Source of the DNA: Cognatitamlana sp035818475
GTDB lineage: Bacteria; Bacteroidota; Bacteroidia; Flavobacteriales; Flavobacteriaceae
Assembly: GCF_035818475.1 (NCBI RefSeq)
Contig: NZ_JAYMGV010000001.1
Location: 2,170,001-2,234,000 of the forward strand
Reading direction: 5' to 3'
Length of the DNA stretch: 64,000 bases
Position numbers and translations under genes: made by a program. The notes beneath the pieces were generated by a model. That model was not told the DNA's origin. It worked only from the letters and a program-made list of their open reading frames with translations, and made no database searches. Positions 28,178 to 36,363 of this stretch are shown piece by piece (within the stretch, counting starts at the first letter, position 1; each line of letters opens with the position of its first letter).

Positions 28178-29503
28178 ATGCTAGTTAAACAAAACACTTT
28201 TTTATCAATATTAAGTTGTTTATTATTTATGTCCTTTGGAAATAGTAATGCCCAAGCAAAAAAGTCCAATTTTATTATCATTATGGCAGACGACCTGGGA
28301 TATGCTGATTTAAGCTGTAATGGAAGTCAAACTATTAAAACCCCTAATATTGATAAACTGGCAAGGGAAGGCATGCTTTTTACAGATTTTCATTCAAACG
28401 GATCGGTTTGCAGCCCAACACGGGCAGCACTTTTAACTGGAAAATATCAACAAAGAACAGGTATTTCTGGAGTTGTGACTGCAAAGTCCCATCGGGATGT
28501 GGGACTTAGTTTAACAGAAGTAACTTTTGCTGATATGCTAAAAGAGGCTGGATATGTTACAGGAATGTTTGGTAAATGGCATGTTGGATACCCTGAGAAA
28601 TATAATCCGGTGCATCAGGGCTTTGATGAATATATTGGCTACGTAAGTGGTAATGTTGATTATCATGCTCACATTGATCAGGAAGGCTATGAAGATTGGT
28701 GGCACCAGAATCAATTGCAGAAGGAAAAAGGATATTCAACAGATCTGATTTCCTCTCATGCAGTTAATTTTATTAAACGCCACAAGGACAAACCTTTTTT
28801 ACTTTATATCCCACATGAAGCACCACACGGCCCTTTTCAGGGTCGCAAAACGTCGGCTTTTAGAAAGATTGGTGAGGTAGTTAAAGATAAAAAACGTACA
28901 AGAGAAGAAACCAAGCTTTTACTAAAGGAGATGATAGAAATAATGGACGAGGGTATTGGAAACGTCATGCAAACCTTGACAGAATTAAATCTTGATGAAA
29001 ATACGTTTGTGTTTTTTTGTTCTGATAATGGAGGAGCCCGTTATGGAGATAATACACCGCTAAGAGCAGGTAAGGGATCTCTATACGAAGGTGGGCAACG
29101 GGTTATAGGTATAGCAAAGTGGCCGGGAAAAATAAAAGCAGGAAGTACTACCTCAGAAACCGCAATGACCATGGATATTTTACCAACTTTGGCTCAATTT
29201 GGAGGAGTACAGAACCCACTAAAACTGGATGGTGTAAGCCTTGATCGAGTACTTTTGAAGAATAAAAGACTAAAGAATCGCGATCTGTTTTGGCAGTATT
29301 CAAACAAAATGGCCATGCGTAGGGGGAAGTGGAAGTTATTGATGTTTAAGGATAGTGGTGTTCTAGAATTATACAATTTGGATTCGGATATTGGAGAAAA
29401 GAAAAATCTGCTCAATGCGTATCCTCAAAAGGCCAAAGCTATGAAATTAGACTTGTTAAAATGGTATGATGATGTTACCAAGAATGTTGATGAAAAATCG
29501 TAA
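28178..29503 (+). CDS. S1 sulfatase (compact, CSPTR active site)
   Basis: This is a secreted sulfatase of 441 residues, the shortest of the six. The signal peptide ends near NSNAQA. The metal motif is NFIIIMADDLGYADLS; the formylglycine precursor is Cys78 in CSPTRAALLTGK; MFGKWHVGYPEKYNP and FCSDNGGARYGDN follow. The DNGGARYGDN block with LRAGKGSLYEGGQRV is typical of Gal/GalNAc-type bacterial S1 sulfatases. It starts 11 bases after the GH20 gene. The exact sulfate position is not assignable by eye. Confidence 0.9.
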   Translation: MLVKQNTFLSILSCLLFMSFGNSNAQAKKSNFIIIMADDLGYADLSCNGSQTIKTPNIDKLAREGMLFTDFHSNGSVCSPTRAALLTGKYQQRTGISGVVTAKSHRDVGLSLTEVTFADMLKEAGYVTGMFGKWHVGYPEKYNPVHQGFDEYIGYVSGNVDYHAHIDQEGYEDWWHQNQLQKEKGYSTDLISSHAVNFIKRHKDKPFLLYIPHEAPHGPFQGRKTSAFRKIGEVVKDKKRTREETKLLLKEMIEIMDEGIGNVMQTLTELNLDENTFVFFCSDNGGARYGDNTPLRAGKGSLYEGGQRVIGIAKWPGKIKAGSTTSETAMTMDILPTLAQFGGVQNPLKLDGVSLDRVLLKNKRLKNRDLFWQYSNKMAMRRGKWKLLMFKDSGVLELYNLDSDIGEKKNLLNAYPQKAKAMKLDLLKWYDDVTKNVDEKS

Positions 29504-29524
29504 CAAAGCGCTTAAATTTAATAT

Positions 29525-30922
29525 ATGAAAAAAGTTTTACTAGTTATCTTATGTTCGATAGGATTTGTAGTTCAGGCAGAGGTTAAGCTTCCATCCATAT
29601 TTTCTTCAAATATGGTGCTTCAGCGAAATACTAAAATTAATATTTGGGGTTGGGCAACACCAGGTGAAAAATTAATTGTGTCTGCAAGCTGGTTAGAAAA
29701 AAGCAAACAAATCAAGGTATCTGAAAATGGTAAGTGGATTTTGCAATTAAAAACTACTAATACAAAGGAACCACAGCGTATAGAAATTACCGGAGACAAT
29801 TCGGAAATTAATTTAAATAACATTTTTTTTGGAGAGGTTTGGCTGTGTAGCGGGCAATCTAATATGGCGTGGCGCATTGTACAGCCACTCAAAAAGAGAT
29901 CGGTAAAAATAAAAGATGCCGATGCGCTAATTGAAAGTTCAGGTTTGTGTAAAATACGTGTTTTTAGAATTCCCGGAACGGCAAGATTAACCCCTCAAGA
30001 TACGATAGAGGGAGCTTGGCAGGAAGCCAGTTCTTTAACGACACCTAATTTTAGCGCTGTGGCTTACTCTTTTGCCGAAATGTTGGAGCAAACGTTAGAT
30101 GTACCTGTTGGAATAATAGTATCTGCTGTTGGTGGTTCAAAGGTGGAAGCCTGGATGAATGTAGAAAGCATACAAAAGTTTCCTGAGTTGATACTTCCAA
30201 CAAAGATAGAAGGCAAAACAAATAAACAACCCAATCTTTTGTATAATGCCATGATCCACCCATTAATTGGTTACACAATTAAAGGAGTCATTTGGTACCA
30301 AGGAGAGGCTAATAGAGATAATCCTATGCTTTATAGCCATTTATTTCCAGAACTAATAAGGCAATGGCGCCGGGAATGGAAACAAAGGGATCTGCCGTTC
30401 TATTATGCACAAATTGCTCCTTTTAGTTATAGTGATGGTTTATCTACACATATTCGTGAGGTCCATTTAAATACCTTGCAAAAATTAAGGAATACAGGGA
30501 TGGCAGTGACCATGGATGTAGGAGAGCAGAGAGGGATTCATCCGCTTAAGAAAAGAATAGTAGGGCATAGACTGGCTTTATGGGCTTTGGCTAAAAACTA
30601 TGGAAAGAAAAATATGGTCTACAGTGGACCTCAATATAAATCGCATAAAATTAAAGGTAGCAGAATGCTTGTAGAATTCGACTATACTTTTGGTGGTTTG
30701 CAGTTGCAAGCGTCAAATTCTGTCAATTTTGAAGTGGCTGGAAGTGATAAAATGTTTCATCCGGCCAAAGTATTGATCCATTCTGATAATACGCTGGAGG
30801 TCTGGTCTGAAAAAGTTAGTAAGCCAGTGGCTTTGCGTTATGCATTTTCAGATTGGGCTGTTGGTACATTGTTTAATAAAGATGGTTTGCCTGCCTCATC
30901 ATTTAGAACGGATAACTGGTAA
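29525..30922 (+). CDS. Sialate O-acetylesterase-family (SGNH) esterase
   Basis: This is a secreted esterase of 465 residues with a signal peptide ending near VQAEV. After an N-terminal beta domain (about 20-98) comes LCSGQSNMAW with predicted nucleophile Ser112, followed by GGSKVEAWM and GVIWYQGEANRDNP, the hallmarks of the SASA family (sialate O-acetylesterase and related acetylxylan esterases). A C-terminal beta domain follows. The family removes O-acetyl groups from sugars; no sialidase is present here, so sialic acid need not be the substrate. It shows that the target glycan, or side chains of it, is probably O-acetylated. Confidence 0.88.
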   Translation: MKKVLLVILCSIGFVVQAEVKLPSIFSSNMVLQRNTKINIWGWATPGEKLIVSASWLEKSKQIKVSENGKWILQLKTTNTKEPQRIEITGDNSEINLNNIFFGEVWLCSGQSNMAWRIVQPLKKRSVKIKDADALIESSGLCKIRVFRIPGTARLTPQDTIEGAWQEASSLTTPNFSAVAYSFAEMLEQTLDVPVGIIVSAVGGSKVEAWMNVESIQKFPELILPTKIEGKTNKQPNLLYNAMIHPLIGYTIKGVIWYQGEANRDNPMLYSHLFPELIRQWRREWKQRDLPFYYAQIAPFSYSDGLSTHIREVHLNTLQKLRNTGMAVTMDVGEQRGIHPLKKRIVGHRLALWALAKNYGKKNMVYSGPQYKSHKIKGSRMLVEFDYTFGGLQLQASNSVNFEVAGSDKMFHPAKVLIHSDNTLEVWSEKVSKPVALRYAFSDWAVGTLFNKDGLPASSFRTDNW

Positions 30923-30945
30923 CTAATAAAATATTGAATTTAATC

Positions 30946-32985
30946 ATGATAAAAAAGTGTCATTATCTGGTAATTATCTGCGTGCTTTCCATTTGTCAAA
31001 CTTTTGCTCAAAAGTATATACCAAACGATACGATAATTTACAAGAAAACACCTCAAGGTGAACTTGCTCTACATGTATTTTACCCTGAAGATTATTCGGT
31101 TAATGATAGTCGGTCAGCCATTGTTTCCTTTTTTGGAGGTGGTTGGACAGGTGGTCATCCCAGGCAATTTTACCAGCAAAGTACATTTTTTGCAAAGCTA
31201 GGGATGGTAGCAATTTCGGCAGAATATCGTGTAAAGAAGATTCATAAAACATCACCCTTTGAAAGTGTTCAGGACGGAAAATCTGCTATTCGCTGGGTGC
31301 GTCAGAACGCAAAAAAAATAGGCGTTGATCCTAATAGAATTGTGGCATGTGGAGGCTCGGCCGGAGGGCATGTAGCAGCCTGTACAGGTGTAATTCAGGG
31401 ACAGGAAGTAACTAGCGAAGATCTGTTAGTGAGTTCAGTACCCAATGCCATGATATTGTTTAACCCGGTTTTAGATACAACAGAAAAAGGATACGGTGCT
31501 GAAAAAGTGAAAGGGCGAGAGACCGAAATCTCTCCTTGTCATCAGGTAAAGGAAAATGCACCTCCTAGCTTGGTTTTTCATGGAACTAAAGATCTTACTG
31601 TTCCCTTTGAGAATGCTGAGCGCTTTGAACGCCTCATGAAACAAAAGGGGAATGAGTGCTTATTGGTTCCGGCATTTGGTATGGGGCATGGTTTCTTTAA
31701 TAGTAGTTGGTTTCGTAAAACGAATACTGATGCTTCTTTTAAATACACTATGTATAAGTCAGAAGCATTTTTATGGAAGCATGGATTTATAGAAAAAGAA
31801 CCTTCAGATTGGGATATCGAATTTAATAGCCCATTGTTTCCTAAACCAAAATTGGATTCAAAATCCTATCATAAATTACGAGGTGGCTTAAAAAACAGCC
31901 AGATAAAGTTCACTAAAGATAAAAGAGGTACAGTAGCATTTTTAGGCGGTTCAATTACCTTTAATAAAGGGTGGAGAAATAAGGTTTGTGATTATCTTAA
32001 ACAAAAATTTCCGGAAACGGTATTTACTTTTATTGAAGCCGGAATTCCTTCTGAAGGTTCAACTTCGGGAGCCTTTCGTTTAGTCCGAGATGTATTATCG
32101 AAGGGAGACGTTGATTTGCTGTTTGAAGAAGCTGCGGTCAATGATCGTTCTCCGGGACTGAGAAGAAATAGTATTGACCGTGTTCGGGGTATGGAAGGTA
32201 TTGTGCGGCATGCACGCAAGATAAACCCAACTATGGATATTGTTGTAATGCATTTTGTTGATCCGTCAAAAATGGAAAAATATCGCGCAGAAAATGTTCC
32301 GCAGGAAATTGCAGATCACGAAAGTGTTGCTGAACATTATAAGCTTTCTTCAATTAATTTGGCCAAGGAAGTAACTGAACGGATTGATGCCGGTGAGTTT
32401 ACCTGGGAAGACGATTTTAAAAACTTACACCCTTCACCTTTTGGTCAGGAGGTTTATGCCTGCTCCATGAAAACTTTACTTGAAAATGCCTATTTTGGTT
32501 TTGTGGCTGACGATGATAAAGTTACAGCCTATGAACTCCCTGAAAAATTAAATGAATTTGCTTATGATAATGGGACGTTTCTTTCTATTGATAAGGCCAA
32601 ATATAAAAATGGATGGGAGCTTGATCCTTCATGGGAGCCTACAAATAATGAACGTGTAAGACGAGGGTATACAAAAATTCCACTTCTAGTGGCCAATGGA
32701 GACAAGGGGTGGTTAAAACTGAATTTTACAGGAAGCGCTATTGGAATGATTGCATTATCTGGTCCCGATGCTGGAACCATTGAATATAGTATTGATGGTA
32801 GCGAATATCAATTATTCGATCAATACACTACCAACAGTTATTACCAACATTTACCTCGTTATTTTGTTTTGGCTTCAGAACTTGATGCTCAAAAAAAGCA
32901 CACTATTAAAATTAGAATGGCTAAAATACCTAATTCGCAGAGTGAAGGCAATGCTTGTAGAATTTATTCATTTTTTACTAATTAA
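30946..32985 (+). CDS. Fused alpha/beta-hydrolase and SGNH esterase
   Basis: This is a two-domain secreted esterase of 679 residues. A TTG at 30934 is in frame, but the ATG at 30946 starts the signal peptide (MIKKCHYLVI...FAQ). Domain 1 (about 25-285) is an alpha/beta-hydrolase with an oxyanion segment FFGGGWTGG and nucleophile elbow GGSAGGH (Ser138); HGTKDLTVPF and GMGHGFF fit the acid and histidine sites. Domain 2 (about 325-520) is an SGNH hydrolase with FLGGSITFN (Ser336), an Asn-containing EAAVNDRSPG block and LHPSPFG for the catalytic His. A C-terminal beta domain ends the protein. Two esterase centres on one chain suggest two ester groups close together on the glycan. It is the last PUL gene. 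Confidence 0.88.
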   Translation: MIKKCHYLVIICVLSICQTFAQKYIPNDTIIYKKTPQGELALHVFYPEDYSVNDSRSAIVSFFGGGWTGGHPRQFYQQSTFFAKLGMVAISAEYRVKKIHKTSPFESVQDGKSAIRWVRQNAKKIGVDPNRIVACGGSAGGHVAACTGVIQGQEVTSEDLLVSSVPNAMILFNPVLDTTEKGYGAEKVKGRETEISPCHQVKENAPPSLVFHGTKDLTVPFENAERFERLMKQKGNECLLVPAFGMGHGFFNSSWFRKTNTDASFKYTMYKSEAFLWKHGFIEKEPSDWDIEFNSPLFPKPKLDSKSYHKLRGGLKNSQIKFTKDKRGTVAFLGGSITFNKGWRNKVCDYLKQKFPETVFTFIEAGIPSEGSTSGAFRLVRDVLSKGDVDLLFEEAAVNDRSPGLRRNSIDRVRGMEGIVRHARKINPTMDIVVMHFVDPSKMEKYRAENVPQEIADHESVAEHYKLSSINLAKEVTERIDAGEFTWEDDFKNLHPSPFGQEVYACSMKTLLENAYFGFVADDDKVTAYELPEKLNEFAYDNGTFLSIDKAKYKNGWELDPSWEPTNNERVRRGYTKIPLLVANGDKGWLKLNFTGSAIGMIALSGPDAGTIEYSIDGSEYQLFDQYTTNSYYQHLPRYFVLASELDAQKKHTIKIRMAKIPNSQSEGNACRIYSFFTN

Positions 32986-33057
32986 ACTAGCTTTTTTTTA
33001 GTTAAAATCTTTGTTAGATAGAAGTAAAAATGATTATTCTTCAAGGGAGATGAAAAT

Positions 33058-33714
33058 CTATATATGACCAACAGTAACTATTACAAAATTATTCATGCTG
33101 GAAATATTTATTCCTTTAACAGGAGGTAATGCGTTACCATATATACCGAGATCACTTCCCGCATTATATCCTTTTGAATTAAGAAATTTTCTAATTAAGT
33201 GCGCCAATTTTATAGTTCTTGTACCAGTTGATGCGGCTTCTACACTAATATTCTTTTTTTCTTTGTTAGAAACTTTTTTTAATTCTTTTTCAACTAAGTT
33301 TATCAATATTTTTTTGTCACTATCATTCAGTATTACTGGTTTTTCATTTAAATTATTAATAGTGTTATTGTTTCCAATTACTCCATTATTTGTTCCCGTA
33401 TTAACATTTGCAGGTTGATTTCCTAAATCTACTTCTACTCCAGTTTTTTTTATTTTAGTAGTTTTTTTTTGAGGAGCGGTAATATACTTTGTTACAATTT
33501 TTTCTTTATAAACTGTATCTGGAGGTGTTTTTGTTTCTTTCTCTATATATAAAGTATCAGGCACTTTTCCTATTTTGAAATATTTGGTTTCTATTGAATA
33601 GCCTTTAAACAAAATAATAATGATAACAATAGATATTATAATTAGGATAAAATATTTAAGTTTATCTATTATTGTCCAAATATTTATTGAATGGTTCTCT
33701 TTTTTTTTACTCAT
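33058..33714 (-). CDS. Hypothetical single-pass membrane protein
   Basis: This is a 218-residue protein I do not recognise. A basic N-terminus is followed by one strong transmembrane helix (about 20-42). After it come two repeated Pro-Asp-Thr segments (VPDTLYIEKE, PPDTVYKEKI), a Lys-Thr linker, and an Asn/Gly-rich stretch (NTGTNNGVIGNNN, about 105-120). A helical part with many Lys (about 130-155) precedes a C-terminal domain ending in VIVTVGHI. A perfect palindrome lies 11 bases upstream of the start codon. The gene sits downstream of the tmRNA scar and opposes the PUL, so it may be a leftover of an inserted island; this is inference. Confidence 0.65.
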   Translation of the reverse strand: MSKKKENHSINIWTIIDKLKYFILIIISIVIIIILFKGYSIETKYFKIGKVPDTLYIEKETKTPPDTVYKEKIVTKYITAPQKKTTKIKKTGVEVDLGNQPANVNTGTNNGVIGNNNTINNLNEKPVILNDSDKKILINLVEKELKKVSNKEKKNISVEAASTGTRTIKLAHLIRKFLNSKGYNAGSDLGIYGNALPPVKGINISSMNNFVIVTVGHI

Positions 33715-33724
33715 TTATAATAAT

Positions 33725-33747
33725 ATACAACATCGTAAATGTTGTAT
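33725..33747. promoter_or_regulatory. Perfect 9-bp inverted repeat upstream of the membrane protein gene
   Basis: ATACAACAT (33725-33733) and ATGTTGTAT (33739-33747) are perfect inverted repeats with a 5-base spacer. They lie 11 bases upstream of the minus-strand start at 33714, where an operator or a leader hairpin would sit. Confidence 0.5.
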
Positions 33748-33937
33748 GTATTTTATGGCAATAGTTAACAAATATAGTTAAATACTTATTAAAATAAGGG
33801 GTGATTTAGGATGAAATGATAAGTGTTGTTACCAAATTACAAAGAAAAGAATCAGAAAAAAACAACTTTAAATGTTCAACTATTTTGTTAACTGAAAAAA
33901 CAAACCTATGAATTTATTATGTATTCAGAGGTTTTGT

Positions 33938-33953
33938 GTGGAGTCGGAGAGAA
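33938..33953 (-). repeat. ssrA': Displaced copy of the tmRNA 3' end (att-like direct repeat)
   Basis: Sixteen bases here (GTGGAGTCGGAGAGAA on +) are identical to 34132-34147, the 3' end of the tmRNA gene plus one base. The two copies lie 194 bases apart in the same orientation. Integrative elements often use the 3' end of tmRNA genes as attachment sites and leave a displaced fragment like this. No integrase gene is visible. Confidence 0.6.
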
Positions 33954-34074
33954 CAACCAAAAAACGTAATAGTATAGTATTTAAAGAGGGTAAGAGATTA
34001 TCAAAAATCTACTGACCCCAAATTAGCCCCTTTTTATTTAATAATACACGTTATTATTTGAGGCTAAATAAAAT

Positions 34075-34110
34075 TAAAAACCCCGTAAATCAATAATTTA
34101 CAGGGTTTTG
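34075..34110 (-). terminator. Terminator of the tmRNA gene
   Basis: On the minus strand CCCTGTAAAT pairs with ATTTACGGGG (34081-34090 with 34095-34104 on +). One pair is U-G in the minus-strand transcript and a C-A mismatch in the other direction, which fits a minus-strand terminator. A T-rich run follows. Confidence 0.7.
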
Positions 34111-34132
34111 TTTCGATTTGATGCTCAAAAAG

Positions 34133-34524
34133 TGGAGTCGGAGAGAATCGAACTCTCGTCCAAACAAGTAACCAAAGAGCTTTCTACACGCTTATTCTTT
34201 ACTTAGATTTTAGACTGTAAGCTGGTTAAAGACCACCCACTTACAACTTAGCTTTTTTATCTTGAAGGTGCATCAAAGCGCTACACCATCTTAGTTAATA
34301 TTTACGATGCCTCTAAAAAGAACGCCATTAACCAAGGCTTTCCGGAGACATAAAGCTTGTACACCTTGTGTACCTAGGCCAATCTTACTGTAATTCAGAT
34401 TATGCAGCTAAAGCGTAGTTATTCTCGCCGTTTAAAAGTTTGATCTAGCCTTTAACGTGTTTCAAAATCATTACACGACGTGCTTACCGTTCAATTAATC
34501 TCGCTGTCAAAACCAGTCGACCCC
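34133..34524 (-). ncRNA. ssrA: tmRNA (one-piece), tag GENNYALAA
   Basis: This is transfer-messenger RNA, which rescues stalled ribosomes with SmpB and tags the nascent peptide for proteolysis. The 5' end GGGGUCGACUGG and the 3' end CGACUCCA form a seven-pair acceptor stem (one G-U). The T-arm is GAGAG/CUCUC around GUUCGAUU-type loop sequence. The terminal CCA is not fully encoded. The tag frame starts at 34429 and reads GENNYALAA followed by TAA at 34402-34400, the form I know from flavobacteria. The length of 392 bases is normal. A palindromic repeat begins only 12 bases upstream of the 5' end, and the 3' end is duplicated 194 bases downstream. Confidence 0.95.
34400..34429 (-). other. tmRNA tag-peptide reading frame
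   Basis: The codons GGC GAG AAT AAC TAC GCT TTA followed by GCT GCA and a TAA stop encode the degradation tag GENNYALAA. The ALAA end is the ClpXP-type degron. Confidence 0.9.
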
Positions 34525-34536
34525 GTTTTTAATAAG

Positions 34537-34622
34537 GTTAGGGTGTTCCCCAAAGGGGGCGGGCTTTCACTACTCGCTCCCTTCTACGTCGGGGAGTTCA
34601 AACAAACCGTTCAATCCCTAAC
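34537..34622 (-). repeat. Flavobacterial-type palindromic intergenic repeat, copy 1
   Basis: The element is bounded by GTTAGGG and CCCTAAC inverted ends. Read on the minus strand it begins GTTAGGGATTGAACGG, continues with a CTCCC/GGGAG hairpin around CGACGTAG and ends with GAGTAGTGAAAGC plus a small CCCC/GGGG hairpin. A second copy in the opposite direction lies at 38527-38629. It occupies most of the tmRNA upstream region. Confidence 0.8.
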
Positions 34623-34711
34623 ACGGATGGCAAATTTACCAAAAACTTTGTAAATCACTATAAATCCAATTAATTTAGAGCAAAAATTATTCCAACTGTT
34701 AAGCCAGTCGT

Positions 34712-35143
34712 ATGAATAAAAATTTTGTATTAGCTACAGATGCTAAGGTTAAAGATGTGTTTAATAGTTATCCACAACAGGTGAAATCAAAAATGCAAGA
34801 CCTTAGAGCATTAGTATTGGAAGTGGCATCAAAAACAGAAGGGATTGATAAGCTGGAGGAAACCCTAAAATGGGGAGAGCCCAGTTACAAAACTAAACAT
34901 GGAAGTACCATTAGAATGGATTGGAAAGAAAAATCTCCTAATCAATATGCACTTTATTTTCAATGTACATCAAGTTTAGTAACTACGTTTAGAACCATTT
35001 ATAAAAATACATTTGAATTTGAAGGAAATAGAGCGATAATTTTTAAATGCCATAGCACATTGCCGGTAACCGAAGTAAAACATTGTATTGAAATAGCCTT
35101 AACGTATCATAAAAGAAAACATCTGCCTTTATTGGGAGCCTAA
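34712..35143 (+). CDS. DUF1801-family protein
   Basis: This is a small cytoplasmic protein of 143 residues of the DUF1801 (YdhG-like, frataxin-like fold) family. Visible family features are the N-terminal helix VKDVFNSYPQQVKSKMQDLRALV, the central LEETLKWGEPSYKTKHGSTIRMDW and the strand YALYFQC. The function of the family is not settled. The next gene begins 11 bases later on the same strand, suggesting co-transcription. A second, more distant DUF1801 gene is at 42154. Confidence 0.85.
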   Translation: MNKNFVLATDAKVKDVFNSYPQQVKSKMQDLRALVLEVASKTEGIDKLEETLKWGEPSYKTKHGSTIRMDWKEKSPNQYALYFQCTSSLVTTFRTIYKNTFEFEGNRAIIFKCHSTLPVTEVKHCIEIALTYHKRKHLPLLGA

Positions 35144-35154
35144 AAATATAAATT

Positions 35155-36363
35155 ATGAAATTTGCCATAATCAAAGAACGTAAAAATCCACCGGACCGAA
35201 GGGTGGTACTATCACCATCAAAATTAGCAGAAGCAAAAACATTATACCCCAATTCTGATTTTAAGGTAGAAGCATCAGATATCAGGGTGTATCAGGATAA
35301 TGCCTATACATCTGAGGGTGTTGAGGTTTTACAGGATGTGTCAGACTGTGATGTGATGATAGGCGTTAAGGAAGTCCCTGTGGAAGCACTTATTCCAGGT
35401 AAAAAATACTTTTTCTTTTCGCATACCATAAAAAAACAGCCTTATAACAGAAAATTGCTGAGGGCCATTTTAGAAAAAAATATAGAACTCTATGACCATG
35501 AAACCATAGTCAATAAAGAAGGTTTTAGGCTAATAGGTTTTGGTAGGTATGCAGGTATAGTAGGCGCGTATAATGGGTTTAGAGCATGGGGATTAAAATA
35601 TGATTCCTGGAATTTACCAAAAGCAGGAACTTTGCCTGGTCAAGAAGCTTTGATTAATGAGTTAAATAAAATTAAACTTCCTGGTATTAAAATGTTGCTT
35701 ACAGGAAGTGGTAAAGTAGCTAACGGCTCTCAGGAAATGTTAGATGCTATGCAAATAAAATCCGTTTCAGTTGAAGCGTATTTAAACCAAACATTTAATG
35801 AACCGGTATATTGCAGAATAGATGTGTTAGATTATAACAAGCGTATAGATGGCCAGCATGTTGATGATGTATTCAATTTTTTTAATAATCCTCAGGACTA
35901 TGAATCCAATTTCATGCGTTTTGCCAAGGTAACAGATTTTTATATAGCCGGTCATTTTTACGGTGATGGGGCACCGTATTTGTATACAAGAACGGATGTA
36001 AAATCCCCTGATTTTAACATAAAGGTGGTCGCTGATATTAGTTGTGATGTTGATGGGCCGGTAGCAACTACATTACGGGCTTCAACAATTGCAGACCCCA
36101 TTTATGGTTATGATCCTCAAACCGAATTGGAAACCAATTATAAAGACCCAAAAGCTATAACGGTTATGGCTGTAGATAATTTACCTTGCGAGCTCCCAAA
36201 AGATGCCAGTGAAGGTTTTGGAGATATGTTTTTACAGCATGTTATTCCCGCATTTTTTAATAATGATAAAGAAGGGGTCTTACAGCGCGCTAAAATTACA
36301 GAAAACGGAAAACTGACGGAACAATTTAGTTACCTGCAAGATTATGTAGATGGATTGGAATAG
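35155..36363 (+). CDS. Saccharopine dehydrogenase-like / alanine dehydrogenase N-domain protein
   Basis: This is a cytoplasmic NAD(P)-dependent dehydrogenase of 402 residues. The N-terminal half matches the AlaDH/PNT-like domain (MKFAIIKERKNPPDRRVVLSP, then a DVMIGVKEVP block near residue 65 and YDHETIV near 112). The central part has LLTGSGKVANGSQEM, a nucleotide-binding turn with GxGxxxxG spacing (about 182-192). VVADISCDVDGPVATTLRAS (about 283-300) is the conserved block shared with NAD+ saccharopine dehydrogenase (lysine-forming). Lysine metabolism is the natural suggestion. The last 22 bases overlap the opposing gene end. Confidence 0.8.
   Translation: MKFAIIKERKNPPDRRVVLSPSKLAEAKTLYPNSDFKVEASDIRVYQDNAYTSEGVEVLQDVSDCDVMIGVKEVPVEALIPGKKYFFFSHTIKKQPYNRKLLRAILEKNIELYDHETIVNKEGFRLIGFGRYAGIVGAYNGFRAWGLKYDSWNLPKAGTLPGQEALINELNKIKLPGIKMLLTGSGKVANGSQEMLDAMQIKSVSVEAYLNQTFNEPVYCRIDVLDYNKRIDGQHVDDVFNFFNNPQDYESNFMRFAKVTDFYIAGHFYGDGAPYLYTRTDVKSPDFNIKVVADISCDVDGPVATTLRASTIADPIYGYDPQTELETNYKDPKAITVMAVDNLPCELPKDASEGFGDMFLQHVIPAFFNNDKEGVLQRAKITENGKLTEQFSYLQDYVDGLE

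Larger units (their letters stand above)
33715..34132. other. Gene-free stretch between membrane protein gene and tmRNA
   Basis: About 420 bases carry no credible gene. They contain, in order, the palindrome at 33725, an imperfect hairpin at about 33902-33935 (AAACCT...AGGTTT), the 16-base copy of the tmRNA 3' end at 33938-33953, a longer imperfect hairpin at about 34021-34069 (TTAGCC...GGCTAA arms around an AATAA/TTATT core), and the tmRNA terminator. The order hairpin then tmRNA 3' end occurs twice, as expected after site-specific insertion into the tmRNA gene and later loss of most of the insert. Confidence 0.6.

Noticed and set aside
32982..33005. Hairpin TTAAACTA...TAGTTAA after the PUL as terminator
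   Set aside because: The stem is AT-only with a bulge, and its loop contains the T-run; too weak to call.
33095..33418. Open frame of 107 codons on the + strand inside the orphan membrane protein gene
   Set aside because: It lies wholly opposite the 218-codon minus-strand frame, which has a membrane helix and a regulatory-type palindrome. The + frame has no start context and no recognisable domain.
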